Notes: generated by a model from the sequence alone, not told the origin. 64,000 bases of DNA from Rhyacophila brunnea (GCA_022495005.1 JAGYXB010000691.1:310001-374000), one strand, 5' to 3'; shown: positions 21,432 to 33,370, counted from the first letter of the stretch. Translations and numbers: made by a program.

Positions 21432-22856
21432 CCCTTCCTGAGCTAGTCGAGAGCAGGGCTTGTCAACTTGGTTCCGGTGCAGAGCCTGTTCAGTCACCGC
21501 TCTAAGTCCAGGACCCGGGGAACCGTAATCTTTCTGGCGGGCTCTCCTTTTTCGGATCAGAAAATCTCTATTAAAAAAGCACTATTTACCCTTACCTTTG
21601 TGTACATAATGCATAATTTATTTATGTTCCACAATCAATAGTTTCACCAAATATTTCTTTTAAATACATATTTTTTTAGTTACCCCAAAAAATCAATATT
21701 CTGTCATTGATCCAGTTTATAGATCCTTCAATGGCACCTATGCGGATTCAATGATAGATATTAAAAAATAATAAATCTTTCATCCAAAGTGATAATATTT
21801 AATGATCGTGTTATATTATGAATATAGATGAAAATACGATAATAAAGTTAAAGTTTGAAAATATAAGTGAACGTACCAAGCAGCTTCCTACCTGACTTGC
21901 CTATTCTTCGGGACAACCGGATTCTGGCGTCCAGGAAGTTCGCTAAATACCATCCAAATAGTGTTCTTTTATACAGGAGAACTACATGATGGTTAAATGA
22001 CATGGAATGTTGATAGAACATTGTCGAGCGACATGGATTCATAGAGGTGTTTAAATATGTTGTCTAGGAACATGAACGAACTGAGGAGCGGATATGATCA
22101 AAGAAAGAATAAGAAAGTTACAAAATGTATTTGTTTAAGAGATCACTAATATAAAACAAAGAAAAATATATTAATAACATGAACTTACAATATTAAAAAT
22201 ATATGATTGGGCCAAATATGGTAGGCGTCGTTCCTTATTTCCCCACCTACCTCACACCCTTATGTATTATTGTCACAAGACCAGGCAACCAGCAATTACA
22301 GGTCATGAGACGACCGTGATTGAGTATAACATTCAGTTACCTCGAGTAACATCAATAAAGCGGTCGTGTGCGGGATGGTTATAGCTAAGCTGTCGTTAAC
22401 CACAGAGTGACTCAAAACGTATATGTTTGACATTCGTTGCGCTAATTCCAATACGGTTTGTCTGGTGATGTCGGAATGACATTCTGAACCGTCCGTTTAC
22501 CAGTGTGAGTGCGTGAGCCCTGGAACCGGCTCCAGCGTGCGCCAGCCCTCTTAACATAAAAAGGCCAATGTATGGCATCCTGGTTTAACCTCCCTCCCTA
22601 GATCCGTGATCTACGAACTCTCACCTTAAAATTACAGTGCACTGCTAAAAGCGCCACCAATATACTAAGTATTGTAATACTTAATTTCCAGTATATTATG
22701 TGCATATTTAAAAATATATTATTACGGAAAGTAGGTGTACCAAATAAAGATGAAGATGATGTTTATGCGCAAAAGTAGGTAATTTGTCAACATTGTTGAA
22801 ACTATAATCAGACGTATAAAATACGATTAGCCTTTCGTATTTACGTAAATAATTAA
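21432..22856 (+). pseudogene. Duplicated block P, copy 2 (unidentified)
   Basis: Colinear with 11298-12990 and with 46473-47283 for its first half. It follows the unit A upstream block directly. The coding-like segments are broken: the ATAGATCCTTCAATGGCACC and TTCGGGACAACCGGATTCTGG stretches are in different frames. It has a 5-A run and other indels relative to copy 3. It joins a tRNA-like repeat at about 22865. Confidence 0.4.
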
Positions 22857-22864
22857 ATTTGTTT

Positions 22865-23135
22865 TGACCATGTCCGATCCTAATAGAATCATATTTATGG
22901 GCCTTCACAGAGTAGAGGTTTTTATTTTGTATTAGAGGTTCACAAAGAACATATTTTGTTTTTACGAGAAATGGATGTCAGCCACTTGCTCAACCTATTA
23001 GGTCCATACCCTGACACTCACAAATTTAAAAACAATATGTGTACCTGCCAGACCCAGGATTCGAACCTGGGACCCACGGTATAAGAACTCTCTCGAGCCA
23101 CCGAAGAATCCAGCCACTCTACACTGCAGTGGCTA
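22865..23135 (-). repeat. SINE-like element with tRNA-like head (copy 1)
   Basis: On the minus strand a tRNA-like head (23125 to about 23040, B box GGTTCGAATCC) is followed by a body running to about 22865. The same arrangement occurs at 57305-57800, with shared CAGACCC(A/T)GGATTCGAA, GCCACTTGCTCAAC, ACGAGAAA.ATGGATGT and GATCCTAATA. Head plus conserved body is the structure of a tRNA-derived SINE. The ends are not precisely defined. Confidence 0.55.
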
Positions 23136-23349
23136 TGGCAGCCACTGAATTCATATCGCACCATTGCAACTAAACCGCCACATGTGCGAAATTATGTGAT
23201 TTGAATTAATTATTACGTTTACCGTTTCATCACGGAACATTTAATTACTATTTAATTACCACGTTTAAATAGCATGTTTATTATATCTAATGGCCACCAA
23301 ATGAGGATACAACAGCTGTGGTGTCAGCGCTGTAAGGATTAATAGTATA

Positions 23350-24760
23350 TCATTCATAGTAGGGGAAATGTGTTCAAAGTGGCATAGTGGGGAAAATAAA
23401 CTTTTGCTCTACTGGCGAAATGGTGCAGTGATGCAACTAGCTCAGGAACAATGCATGACCCTTCTTTTAAATATTCAGCCATATTGAGAAGATCATACAG
23501 TGGAAAGATTTGTGAACCAAACGAATATTTTTGCAGCTTGTCGACAAAAGGTAATATTACATGTATTTTATATTATTAAATGTATATATATATAAACCAG
23601 CTTAAGTAGCCGTGATTAGTGTTCATGTGCGATGTAAATTTATCATACTTACTGAAGTGAAAACTGCATTTTTTTAACGAATTTATTTTGGATAATAATT
23701 CGAACATTTGATTTGGGATAAAATGGCATACATTATGGTAGGCTAAAACGGCATATTATGTGATTTATGATTTTATTGTTTTTGAAAGATTATGTTCCGA
23801 AATTACCTACGTAAAACTCTGTAAGAGACATGGAATACAATGGAAATGAATCTGGCAGTTTTAGCTGTGAAAATGAAAAGGAAGCAAACAACTTTAAGAA
23901 GGCATTTTTTAAATAGAAATAAAACAATAAAAATGGAGATAAACATCTTGGATGATTTATGACTACTTTTCCAGTGGAAATTGAATGTCAAAATATGAAA
24001 TTTTTATTTGATTATATATTTTTTTTCTATTTTTGCCAAATATTTATGTCGTATGCCATTTTGTACACCCGGAGGGGTGAAATGATTTTTAACTACACGT
24101 TTTTACTTCTTTTTTTTAAAGTGGTTTTACTTTATTCATGCTCCATTTTTATAATAAATTATACGTTTTGATATTCTTTTTTTCGTTAAACTAAACACTA
24201 TGCCATTTTGTACACCATTCTCCTATATGTACCGAAAATTTCATATCTATAAGTCAAAAGATCGTTCAATTTCTAAATATATTTTGAAAACACAGTACAA
24301 AAATGTGAAAGGTAAAACCAATTTTGCGTTAGGTGGTTTAATTGAAAAGGTGCGGTTTCATTACGTTCGTCCAATTAATAATAATATAATAATAAACACA
24401 TGTTGGTCTACGAATACAATACTATTATTATTATTACGTATTATTATTATGACGGTGAATCATAAAGGAATTACTAGCCGCAATAAAAATGTTCTTTGGT
24501 CATGCAGAAATTGGAAATGCAGCAATACCAAACCATTTATTTTATACAATGCGTATAGAATACGTTGTTTAATAATTATATTATATCTAATAGCTTTTTC
24601 GCGGGTACCTATAACTAATATAGATACATACAAATACCAACTAATATATACCTAAAGTAATACTATAACTAACTAAAATATACTAAACATTAATTTATTT
24701 AGATTTAGAATATTTTTTATAGCTACTAATCCGAAATGCCACACTATACCACTTACCGTG
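23350..24760. repeat. Probable decayed transposon with recurring ATGCCATTTTGTACACC motif
   Basis: The motif TGCCATTTTGTACACC occurs at about 24054 and 24202. Related AAATGGCATA / ACGGCATAT stretches lie near 23715 and 23745. Both outer parts have GGGGAAATGTG / GTGGCAT and ATGCCACACTATACCAC. The ends are only loosely inverted (GTAGGGGAAATGTG versus GTAAGTGGTATAGTGTG). The 151-codon plus frame at 24200-24655 is low-complexity AT-rich sequence and is not called a gene. The class is uncertain. Confidence 0.3.
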
Positions 24761-24899
24761 ATTAAATTAGTTATAAGACCTTAAGTAGATAAAATGCAGG
24801 CTAACGTTCATTTCTAAAAGAACACACGCCCGTTCTATTCATTCATGTATTAAGGTATTACAGGAGCGAAGGGTGAAGGTAGGCTGTTAAGATCCGCCA

Positions 24900-25245
24900 T
24901 AAATAGTGCACATTAAACTTTTTTAGTCATACGTATTTGTTTTTATTGAACAATTTACAGATATTATTGGTTAGATTTTTAAAATCAATTAAACCCTGCC
25001 TAAACCAAACCATACTAATTTTGGTATATTTTGGGCGATACGTCAAAATTGTGCATACCTTTTCATTCATACTTATTTGTTTTAGTTGGATTAAGAATAA
25101 ATATCATTACACATTTTGTTGGTTGTTTTTTTTTTAATTCATTAAGCCTTGTCTTAACCAAACTATAAAAGATTTTAAAAAATATTAAAAGTTATGTATG
25201 GTTTAATTGCATAATTTTAGATATTTTATAGATAGGTATTTTTTT
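24900..25245. repeat. AT-rich repeat unit flanking the inverted duplication (left side)
   Basis: The sequence AACCAAACTATAAAAG ... TTTAATTGCATAATTTTAG ... ATATTTTATAG resembles units on the right side of the inverted duplication, near 32100-32210 and 32480-32575. It sits immediately outside the left arm. Confidence 0.45.
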
Positions 25246-25284
25246 AGGTCCATTTACCTGGAACACCCAATGTTAAAACTCCAA

Positions 25285-25520
25285 CTTTTTTTGCGTGCAT
25301 TTGTTTGTGCATCGTTAGTGCACGTTTGTGCACGATTTTTTTTCGTTTGTGCACCTATAATAACCGAAAATTCCAATTTCAAATTGGGTGTTCCAGCTAA
25401 ACGTTGGGTCACCCAATGTTGAAATTTCAACTTTTTTTTAGTGCATTCGTTTGTGCATCGTTAGTGCACGTTTGTGCACGCGTTTTTTTCGTTTGTGCAC
25501 GCACATTAAGGGGGTTATTC
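25285..25520. repeat. GTGCAC-rich tandem unit at the arm tip (left)
   Basis: Two adjacent units of about 160 bp share GTTTGTGCATCGTTAGTGCACG, TTTTTCGTTTGTGCAC and (G/C)ACCCA.(T/G)TTGAAATT. GTGCAC hexamers and their CGTTTGTGCACG context recur many times. The mirror copy is at about 31215-31445. Confidence 0.65.
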
Positions 25521-27437
25521 GCATTTCAATTTGGGTGACCCAGCTAAATGCTGGATACTTGTGTCATTAAACATGTGTTTTTCCTTAAATTTAAATTGTA
25601 AACACTTGTGCGTTGGTAGTGAACGTTAGTGCACGATTTTGTTTTTCTTTTTCACCTATATTCAGCGCGCTATTAAATTTTAAAGTTTGTATGCAAAACC
25701 TGACTGGGTAGGTTAAAAAAAATATTTTGTAGTTAAATCTCTTGTAGCATAGCTAGTGCGCAATTCTGCATACTTTCTTATTTTTTTTCTCATATAGTGC
25801 GTGAGTTATTCTATATGAAATATTTAATGAACGTTAAGTAGAACCACCCAACAAACTATTTTAACTTTTTATTAAATCATCAATTTGTCTATTATTGGCT
25901 TACGTTTGTGCACGTGCTTTTTTTGTTTTATCGATTATATCGTGAGAGATATTATTTTTTAAAATTTAGTGACTTGATACTTGAACCATTAAATTTGCCT
26001 TAAAATTTTTTTGTTCAGTGCATCCGATTAAGTTTATATATGTTACCTTTTAACAAGATTTTTAAAATTTTTAACTCTTGTATTAAGCTAGTAATTAGAT
26101 TTTGAGTGGCCTTCAAGTTTTAAAACCAAACATTTTCTTTCCGCATTTTTTAAATGCACACCATTGAGTAATTTAATTACATGATTTTTCATGAAGTTTT
26201 TATTGTTTTTCCATTTAAATTACGCGAAAAATTCGCATTTTTCCATTTTCACTAAGTAACCCGTCAAAATGTCTCGAACAAAAACAACCGCATCCGTTTG
26301 GAACATCTAGTCAAAAGAGTCTCCTCAAAATAGCCAAAAGGCTCACTAAATATGTCGGTTTATAATAGACTACCTCAAAATTGACAATTTGATTACACAA
26401 AAGTGTCCAAATTACAAAATCATTCAACTTTCTTAACATTTATCTATTTATTTTTGATTTTGAATGGATCAATGTCAGTTTCATAAGGAAAAATGCAGTA
26501 AATTATATAATTATACTTACCTACTGTTTTTTAAAATGATCTGTAATAAAAATAAATACCGTTAAGTTATTAGAATACAATTAGGTATGCATACTTTTGA
26601 AAAATGCAATATGTTTTTATGCAACGATATGTTCTTCAAAAGATAATATTGGAATGACATTTATATTTTTTTTATATAAAGGGGTTAACTTGCAGGCACT
26701 TAACTCTTCGTAATAATATTTGCATCTTCTTTATCTCTGTTTCTCCAGGTGGTGCAACGTATGCTTGTAGTTCTGGTAGGTGTTATGTTAGGAGAGAAGT
26801 GTTAGTCACTTCATATTATGCTATTCAGAATCGATATCAAATAAAGTTTTGTAGGTTCTTTAAAAAATTATTGCCTCTGACGGCTTCGACAATTGTTTCA
26901 CGCAAATGGTTTTCTTTTGAATGTGTGTGTTTATTAGTTCTTAAACAACGTACCTACTTACATATCTGTTAACATTTATATTTAAACTCATCACGATTAT
27001 GAGTTTTTAAATGACATATTTGTTTAGGTACTACTTTCAAAATAAAATTCATCACACGCAAATGGTTTTTCTCCTGTTTCGTTTTATGAGCGTTAAGATA
27101 ATTTTGTGCCGAGCCTCCGTATAAGTAGTCAATTTATTTAAAAGGTTTGTCACCATTTTATATCTTTACATATGCTTGAAGATTACTCCGTCGCGAGCAT
27201 CCAAATGAACATACATTGCATTTATAAGATTTTTCACGAGTTTGTTCTATACAATATGTACATATTCATTTCATGTCTTTTAAGACAACAAAGTCGTACG
27301 CATTTATATGAATATATATCGAATTTTAAAGGTTTTTCACCAGAATTTGTCATTTGCAAGTTTTTAAGATGACTAAGTTGCGAGCATCTATATGAACATA
27401 CATTGCATTTATAAGGTTTTTCACCATCCACCAAAAA

Positions 27438-27511
27438 TGGCCGCGCGGCTTAAGCGTTGGCATATTGCGTCAAGGGTCCCTAGTTCTAATCCTCGGTCCG
27501 GCAAGTACGCA
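27438..27511 (+). repeat. tRNA-like insertion, left arm
   Basis: The segment reads GGCCGCGCGGCTTAAGCGTT ... AGTTCTAATCC ... GGTCCGGC, with a B-box-like block. It lies inside the decayed fingers and is mirrored at 29232-29304. A complete tRNA fold is not evident. Confidence 0.5.
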
Positions 27512-27777
27512 TATTATTCGCAAAAATCTATATGAACATACATTGTATTTATTAGATTTTTCATCGGAATGTGTCATTTTGTGTCTTTTAAAACTTTAAT
27601 TTGCGAGCATCTATATGAACATAAACCGCATTCATTAGTGTGTTCACCAGTATTGTCATTCCACATGACTTTTTTGTCATCTTATATATTTATAAACTAG
27701 CGAGCATCTATATGTACACTGATCACATTTAGGTTCTTCGTCACAATGTGTTATTTCATGTTTTTTATACGAGTATT

Positions 27778-28380
27778 GCTGGCACCATTCATTCTGCTCT
27801 GCGAGAAGCGGAAGGTCGAGACGGCTTAAAAGTCTTGGTCGCTCAAAGGATGACAAAATTTAAAAGTGGTCAAGATCCTCAGCCATGAGTATACAACCAA
27901 GAAGAGAGGAGAAAACAACTAATTTGCGAGCATCTATAAGAACATTCATCGCATTTATAACGTTTTTCATTAGAATATGCCTTTGTTTTGTCTTCTAAAA
28001 TATTAATTCGCGAGCATCTATATGTACACAAATCGCATTAATGAGGCTGTCCACCGTTATGTTTCATTTTATAGATTTTAATGTTTCTAGGTTGCGAGCA
28101 TCTTTATAAACAATAATTGGATTTACAATGTTTTTCAACACTATTAATTATCACTTTTGTATTTTTAAACTACTATGTTGCGAGCAGCTATTTGTGCACT
28201 GATTAAATTTAGGTTCTACGAAAGAATTTGTCATATCATGTCTTTTACGATTACTGCGGCCACCATTTATTCTGCTTTGCGAGAAACTGAAGATCGAGAA
28301 GGCTTGAAAGTCTTAGTCGCTCAAAGGATAACAAAATTTAACAGTGGTCAAGATCCTCAGCCATGAGTATACAACCAAGA
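27778..28380 (+). repeat. Tandem pair of segments carrying a LINE-like C-terminus
   Basis: Two copies (27778-27890 and 28249-28375), about 470 bp apart, encode 'HSALREAEGRDGLKVLVAQR' or a close variant and end in GQDPQP-stop. Flanking finger fragments are duplicated with them. The peptide has the look of a non-LTR retrotransposon C-terminus, but the family was not named. This block lies in the part of the left arm that has no partner in the right arm. Confidence 0.45.
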
Positions 28381-28599
28381 AAGGAATCGAAGACAACTAA
28401 TTTGCGAGCATCTATATGAACTTTCATCGCATTTATAAGGTTTTTATCAGTATTGCCATTTCATATGTTTTAAGCTCATTAGGTATTTTTAAATTACATA
28501 TTTGATTATATTGGAAATCACATTCATCACACGCAAATGCTTTTTCTCCTGAATGTGTAAGTTCATAAGTTCTTTCATTAAATAAGTTCATGTTTTTTG

Positions 28600-28958
28600 A
28601 ATATGTTTCTGATAATTCTTCCATATACCTTCTGTTGAAAATAATGTAATTTCTATGCCATTTTACCATAATATTTACAAACTTATTTCGGAAGTCCTAT
28701 ATTATTTTAGCTCAACTATTGAAAAATAATAAAAATGTTAGGTAATAGTATTACAAAGATTTTACCACTGAGTTTCATTAGTTAGATTCTTATCTAAATT
28801 AAAACTGTAAACATCTTTACAGTCTTCTGATGTTGGTAAATCGGATGAACTTGATATTTTTATATAGCAAACGTATATAAGTATAGACATCTTATCCGTG
28901 GTAAACTCAAAATACCTAAACTATCAACTTACCAACTTTTGGCAGCATCGTATCGAAT
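28600..28958. other. Spacer at the centre of the inverted duplication
   Basis: About 360 bp of AT-rich sequence between the innermost matching stretches of the two arms. No gene was seen. Confidence 0.5.
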
Positions 28959-28959
28959 A

Positions 28960-29760
28960 CGTTGTTTAAGAACTCATAAACTTACACATTCAGGAGAAAA
29001 ACCAGTTGCGTGTAATGAGTGATGACTTTGAAATGTAATCAAATATGTCATTTAAAAAACCTAGTAGTCTTAAAACATGTGGAATGACAATACTGGTGAA
29101 CACACTAACGAATGCGATTTATGTTCATATAGATGCTCGCAAATTAAAGTTTTAAAAGACACAAAATGACACATTCCCATGAAAAATCTAATAAATGCAA
29201 TGTATGTTCATATAGATTTTCGCGAATAATATGCGTACTTGCCGGACCGAGGATTGGAACTAGGGACCCTTGACGCAATATGCCAACGCTTAAGCCGCGC
29301 GGCCATTTTTGGTGGATGGTGAAAAACCTTATAAATGCAATGTATGTTCATATAGATGCTCGCAACTAAGTCATCTTAAAAACTAACAAATGACAAATTC
29401 TGGTGAAAAACCTTTAAAATTCGATGTATATTCATATAAATGCGTACGACTTTGTTGTCTTAAATGAATATGTACATATTATATAGAATATACTCGTGAA
29501 AAATCTTATAAATGCAATGTATGTTCATTTGGACTCTCGCGACGGAGTAATCTTCAAAAATATGTAAAGATACAAAATGGTGAAAAACCTATTAAATAAA
29601 TAAATTGACAACTTATACGGAGGCTCGGCACAAAATTATCTTAACGCTCATAAAACGAAACAGGAGAAAAACCATTTGCGTGTGATGAATTTTATTTTGA
29701 AAGTAGTACCTAAACAAATATGTCATTTAAAAACTCATAATCGTGATAAGTTTAAATATA
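28960..29760 (+). pseudogene. Decayed zinc-finger array in the right arm
   Basis: Plus-strand mirror of the left-arm fingers. Fragments include CSYRCSQ and 'GEKPLKFDVYSYKC', with shifts and stops. It includes the tRNA-like insert 29232-29304. Transcribed through, it is complementary to the left-arm array. Confidence 0.6.
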
Positions 29761-31490
29761 AATGTTAACAGATATGTAAGTAGGTACGTTGTTTAAGAAC
29801 TAATAAACACACACATTCAAAAGAAAACCATTTGCGTGAAACAATTGTCGAAGCCGTCAGAGGCAATAACTTTTTAAAGAACCTACAAAACTTTATTTGA
29901 TATCGATTCTGAATAGCATAATATGAAGTGACTAACACTTCTCTCCTAACATAACACCTACCAGAACTACAAGCATACGTTGCACCACCTGGAGAAACAG
30001 AGATAAAGAAGATGCAAATATTATTAGAAGAGTTAAGTGCCTGCAAGTTAACCCCTTTATATAAAAAAAATATAAATGTCATTCCAATATTATCTTTTGA
30101 AGAACATATCGTTGCATAAAAACATATTGCATTTTTCAAAAGTATGCATACCTAATTGTATTCTAATAACTTAACGGTATTTATTTTTATTACAGATCAT
30201 TTTAAAAAACAGTAGGTAAGTATAATTATATAATTTACTGCATTTTTCCTTATGAAACTGACATTGATCCATTCAAAATCAAAAATAAATAGATAAATGT
30301 TAAGAAAATTGAATGATTTTGTAATTTTGACACTTTTGTGTAATCAAATTGTCAATTTTGAGGTAGTCTATTATAAACCGACATATTTAGTGAGCCTTTT
30401 GGCTATTTTGAGGAGACTCTTTTGACTGGATGTTCCAAACGGATGCGGTTGTTTTTGTTCGGGACATTTTGACGGGTTACTTAGTGAAAATGGAAAAATG
30501 CGAATTTTTCGCGTAATTTAAATGGAAAAACAATAAAAACTTCATGAAAAATCATGTAAATAAATTACTCAATGGTGTGCATTTAAAAAATGTGGAAGAA
30601 AAATGTTTGGTTTTAAAACTTGACGGCCACTCAAAATCTAATTACTAGCTTAATATAAGAGATAAAAATTTTAAAAATCCTGCTAAAAGTTAACATTAAT
30701 AAATTTAATCGGATGCACTAAACAAAAAAAATTTTAGGCAAATTTAATGGTTCAAGTATCAAGTCACTAAATTTTAAAAAATAATATCTCTCACGATATA
30801 ATCGATAAAACAAAAAAAGCACGTGCACAAACGTAAGCCAAGAATAGACAAATTGATGACCTAATAAAAAGTTAAAAAGTTTGTTGGGTGATTCTACTTA
30901 ACGTTCATCAAATATTTCATATCGAATAACTGACGCACTATATGAGAAAAAAAATAAAAAAGTATGCAGAATTGCGCACTAGCTATGCAACAAGATATTT
31001 TACTACAAAATATTTTTTTAAACCCACCCAGTCAGGTTTTGCATACAAACTTTAAAATTAAATAGCGCGCTGAATATACGTGAAAAAGCAAAACAAAATC
31101 GTGCACTAACGTTCACTACCAACGCACAAGTGTTTACAATTTAAATTTAAGGAAAAACACATGTTTAGTGACACAAGTATCCAGCATTTAGCTGGGTCAC
31201 CCAAATTGAAATGCGAATAACCCCCTTAATGTGCGTGCACAAACGAAAAAAACGCGTGCACAAACGTGCACTAACGATGCACAAACGAATGCACTCGAAA
31301 AAAGTTGAAATTTCAACATTGGGTGACCCAACGTTTAGCTGGAACACCCAATTTGAAATTGGAATTTTTCGGTTATTATAGGTGCACAAACGAAAAAAAA
31401 TCGTGCACAAACGTGCACTAACGATGCACAAACAAATGCACGCAAAAAAAGTTGGAGTTTTAACATTGGGTGTTCCAGGTAAATGGACCT
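28960..31490 (-). repeat. Right arm of the 6.2-kb inverted duplication
   Basis: Reverse-complement copy of the left arm, ending AAATGGACCT at 31490. It is about 0.8 kb shorter because it lacks the counterpart of 27665-28440. Differences are mostly substitutions and small indels. The open frame at 29765-30139 has a counterpart near 26640-26970 but shows no recognisable protein, so it is not called. Confidence 0.85.
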
Positions 31491-32990
31491 TATTTTTTTA
31501 CTATTATCTATTATGGCTTGGTTTCGCATGGTTTAATTGAATTAAAAAAACGAAACAACAGCATCTGTAAATTGTGGTGTTATTTCAATGAAAAAAATAC
31601 TAATACCTGATTAAGTTTGAGGTATTATTATTCGATTTAAATATATATAACGTGGAAAGACACATGCTTCATGACATGCAACGGCAGGTACCTTCCTACA
31701 TATTTCATTCAAAAAACACTTTTAGAAAATAAAAGGTTTATATTTTTTTACTTTTTCCACATTTTATTTCATAATTTTGATATACAAGCGCTTTTATCCT
31801 TGCGTAAATTTTCAATTGAATAACAGTAAAAATATAGGTACATATTATTGAATAAAAAAAAATTATAGAGAACGTCGGTTTCGATTGTTTACTTAAATTA
31901 ATACTAACTTGTTGGTGATATTTGTACTTATTTATTAAATTACTTATTTATATACATTATGAGATTGCCTAATTTTATCATAGAAAAATTTGCTGTGTTT
32001 AAAAGTCACCTACCGTATTTAAAAAAAAAGGTTCCCTATCAATGACAAATTTTGTATTGTACATTGTAGTTATGAACGCTCGATAAATACAAACTTCATT
32101 ATTCCCATCCTAACCAAATAATAAAAAAATATATTTCCTATCTATTAAATATTCAAAGTTGTGTACCTATAATTTAATCGCATAATTTTAGAGTATTTTT
32201 TACTAGTAGCTATTGTTTTCGCAGATTTCATCGAATTTAAAAAAAAAACTAAGTACAGCATCTGCAAATTGTAGTTTTTTTTTTAAATGAAAACAGAATA
32301 ATATTTAATACGATTTAATAACAATAAACAATAATTCAAAATTTACAATAACCGAGTGTTAAATTATTTTCTTGAACCCATAAAAACACATTAGTGAGTA
32401 CACAATAAAATTTAATTATTGGATTTTTTATTATTGGATTATTTTAAGGTATCGTTATAATCATTATGCTTTGCCTAATCAAATAATTAAAAATATTATC
32501 ATATCTATAAAATAACCAAAATTATGTACCTACCTATAATTTAATCACATAATTTTAGATATTTTAGATGCCTATTAATATTAATTATGTGTCAATGATA
32601 AATTAAAATTTACAAAATAAATAGTAGCGCCGAGGAGTTCAATGAAGACAATAGGTAATTAGACCTCGCTTCAGCAATAAAAATAATTACACGACAAAGT
32701 ATGGCAAATACATTTAGAGAAAAACTTGTTAGTATTTATTTCTTTACATACCTACTTAAGAAGGTATTTTGAAGATGCTCGGCCAAACTGATCTATTTGA
32801 TTATAAACTATTGTCAATAATGAATTTCATCAAATCGATCGAAAATTTCTCACCAACACCATCTGTAAATTGTCTTTTTTATTGAAAACAGAATAATATA
32901 AATATTTATTTTCAAAATCTGGATCAGTATTAAACACTGTTTTCATATATGCATTTTATTTTGAAGAAATTCTTATTTAGCTAAAAAACA
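31491..32990. repeat. AT-rich repeat units flanking the inverted duplication (right side)
   Basis: At least three related units are visible. ACAGCATCTGTAAATTGT-like cores followed by a T run and ATTGAAAACA lie near 31563, 32264 and 32857. CCTATAATTTAATC.CATAATTTTAG lies near 32166 and 32531. A related core is at 60860. No coding sequence was seen. Confidence 0.5.
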
Positions 32991-33370
32991 TGCCTATTAA
33001 TATTAACTAGCTGAGCCAGCTGGCTCTCGCCAGTCTGTCTCGCTAGGTCTTGCAGACAACTTTTCCTCATGCTGACATGGTGTTTATATAATATTTTAAT
33101 ATAATTTTAAAGTATATATAGATGGCGAAATAGTTTTCCCTTCGGGATGGATTTTTATTCACGTCAGACAGTTTGACATTTCGCTGATTTGTCAGTTTTA
33201 CGATTTGCATGTCGTCACTGCCAATACAAATTTGGAGTTATATGCGTAGTCTATTCTGGAGTCAGGCCTTCACAATATCACCTGACACCACTTCAGGCTG
33301 CTAGGCCTAGCAGAACAGCTGGCAATCGCCGATTGCTACCAATGACATTTTAATTTTAATACAATATATG
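32991..33370. other. GC-richer non-coding segment with a 16-bp perfect palindrome
   Basis: This segment contains ACTAGCTGAGCCAGCTGGC near its start and CTGCTAGGCCTAGCAG (33298-33313, perfectly self-complementary) near its end. It may be a transposon fragment. Neither termini nor a target duplication were found. Confidence 0.3.

Larger units (their letters stand above)
25246..28590 (+). repeat. Left arm of a 6.2-kb inverted duplication
   Basis: The arm begins AGGTCCATTTACCTGGAACA, which mirrors the end of the right arm at 31490. Correspondence continues through the GTGCAC-rich segment, the AAGGGGTTAACTTGCAGGCA segment (26683 versus 30045), the tRNA-like insert (27438-27511 versus 29232-29304) and GAATGTGTAAGTTCATAA (about 28553 versus about 28970). 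About 27665-28440 has no partner in the right arm. Many stretches pair with few mismatches by eye; identity was not computed. It contains decayed zinc fingers and no intact gene. Confidence 0.85.
27040..28600 (-). pseudogene. Decayed zinc-finger array in the left arm
   Basis: Minus-strand translation shows repeated finger fragments of the form YKCNVCSYRCSQLSHLK and 'GEKPLKFDIYSYKC', in several frames. They are separated by insertions (a tRNA-like segment and two LINE-like segments). The consensus CSYRCS differs from the CSSKFS of units A-C, so this is another zinc-finger subfamily. Multiple ligands are lost and frames shift, so it is not functional as a protein. The most open part is 27234-27434. 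Confidence 0.65.

Noticed and set aside
24200..24655. 151-codon plus-strand open frame
   Set aside because: Its composition is AT-driven (runs of Ile, Asn, Leu, Tyr), it shows no motif, and it lies within a probable decayed transposon.
29765..30139. 124-codon minus-strand frame in the right arm
   Set aside because: The mirror sequence in the left arm breaks the frame, and nothing in it resembles a known protein.
32991..33370. Helitron 3' end (hairpin near CTAG)
   Set aside because: No CTRR-T terminus in the right position after a hairpin and no TC start was found.
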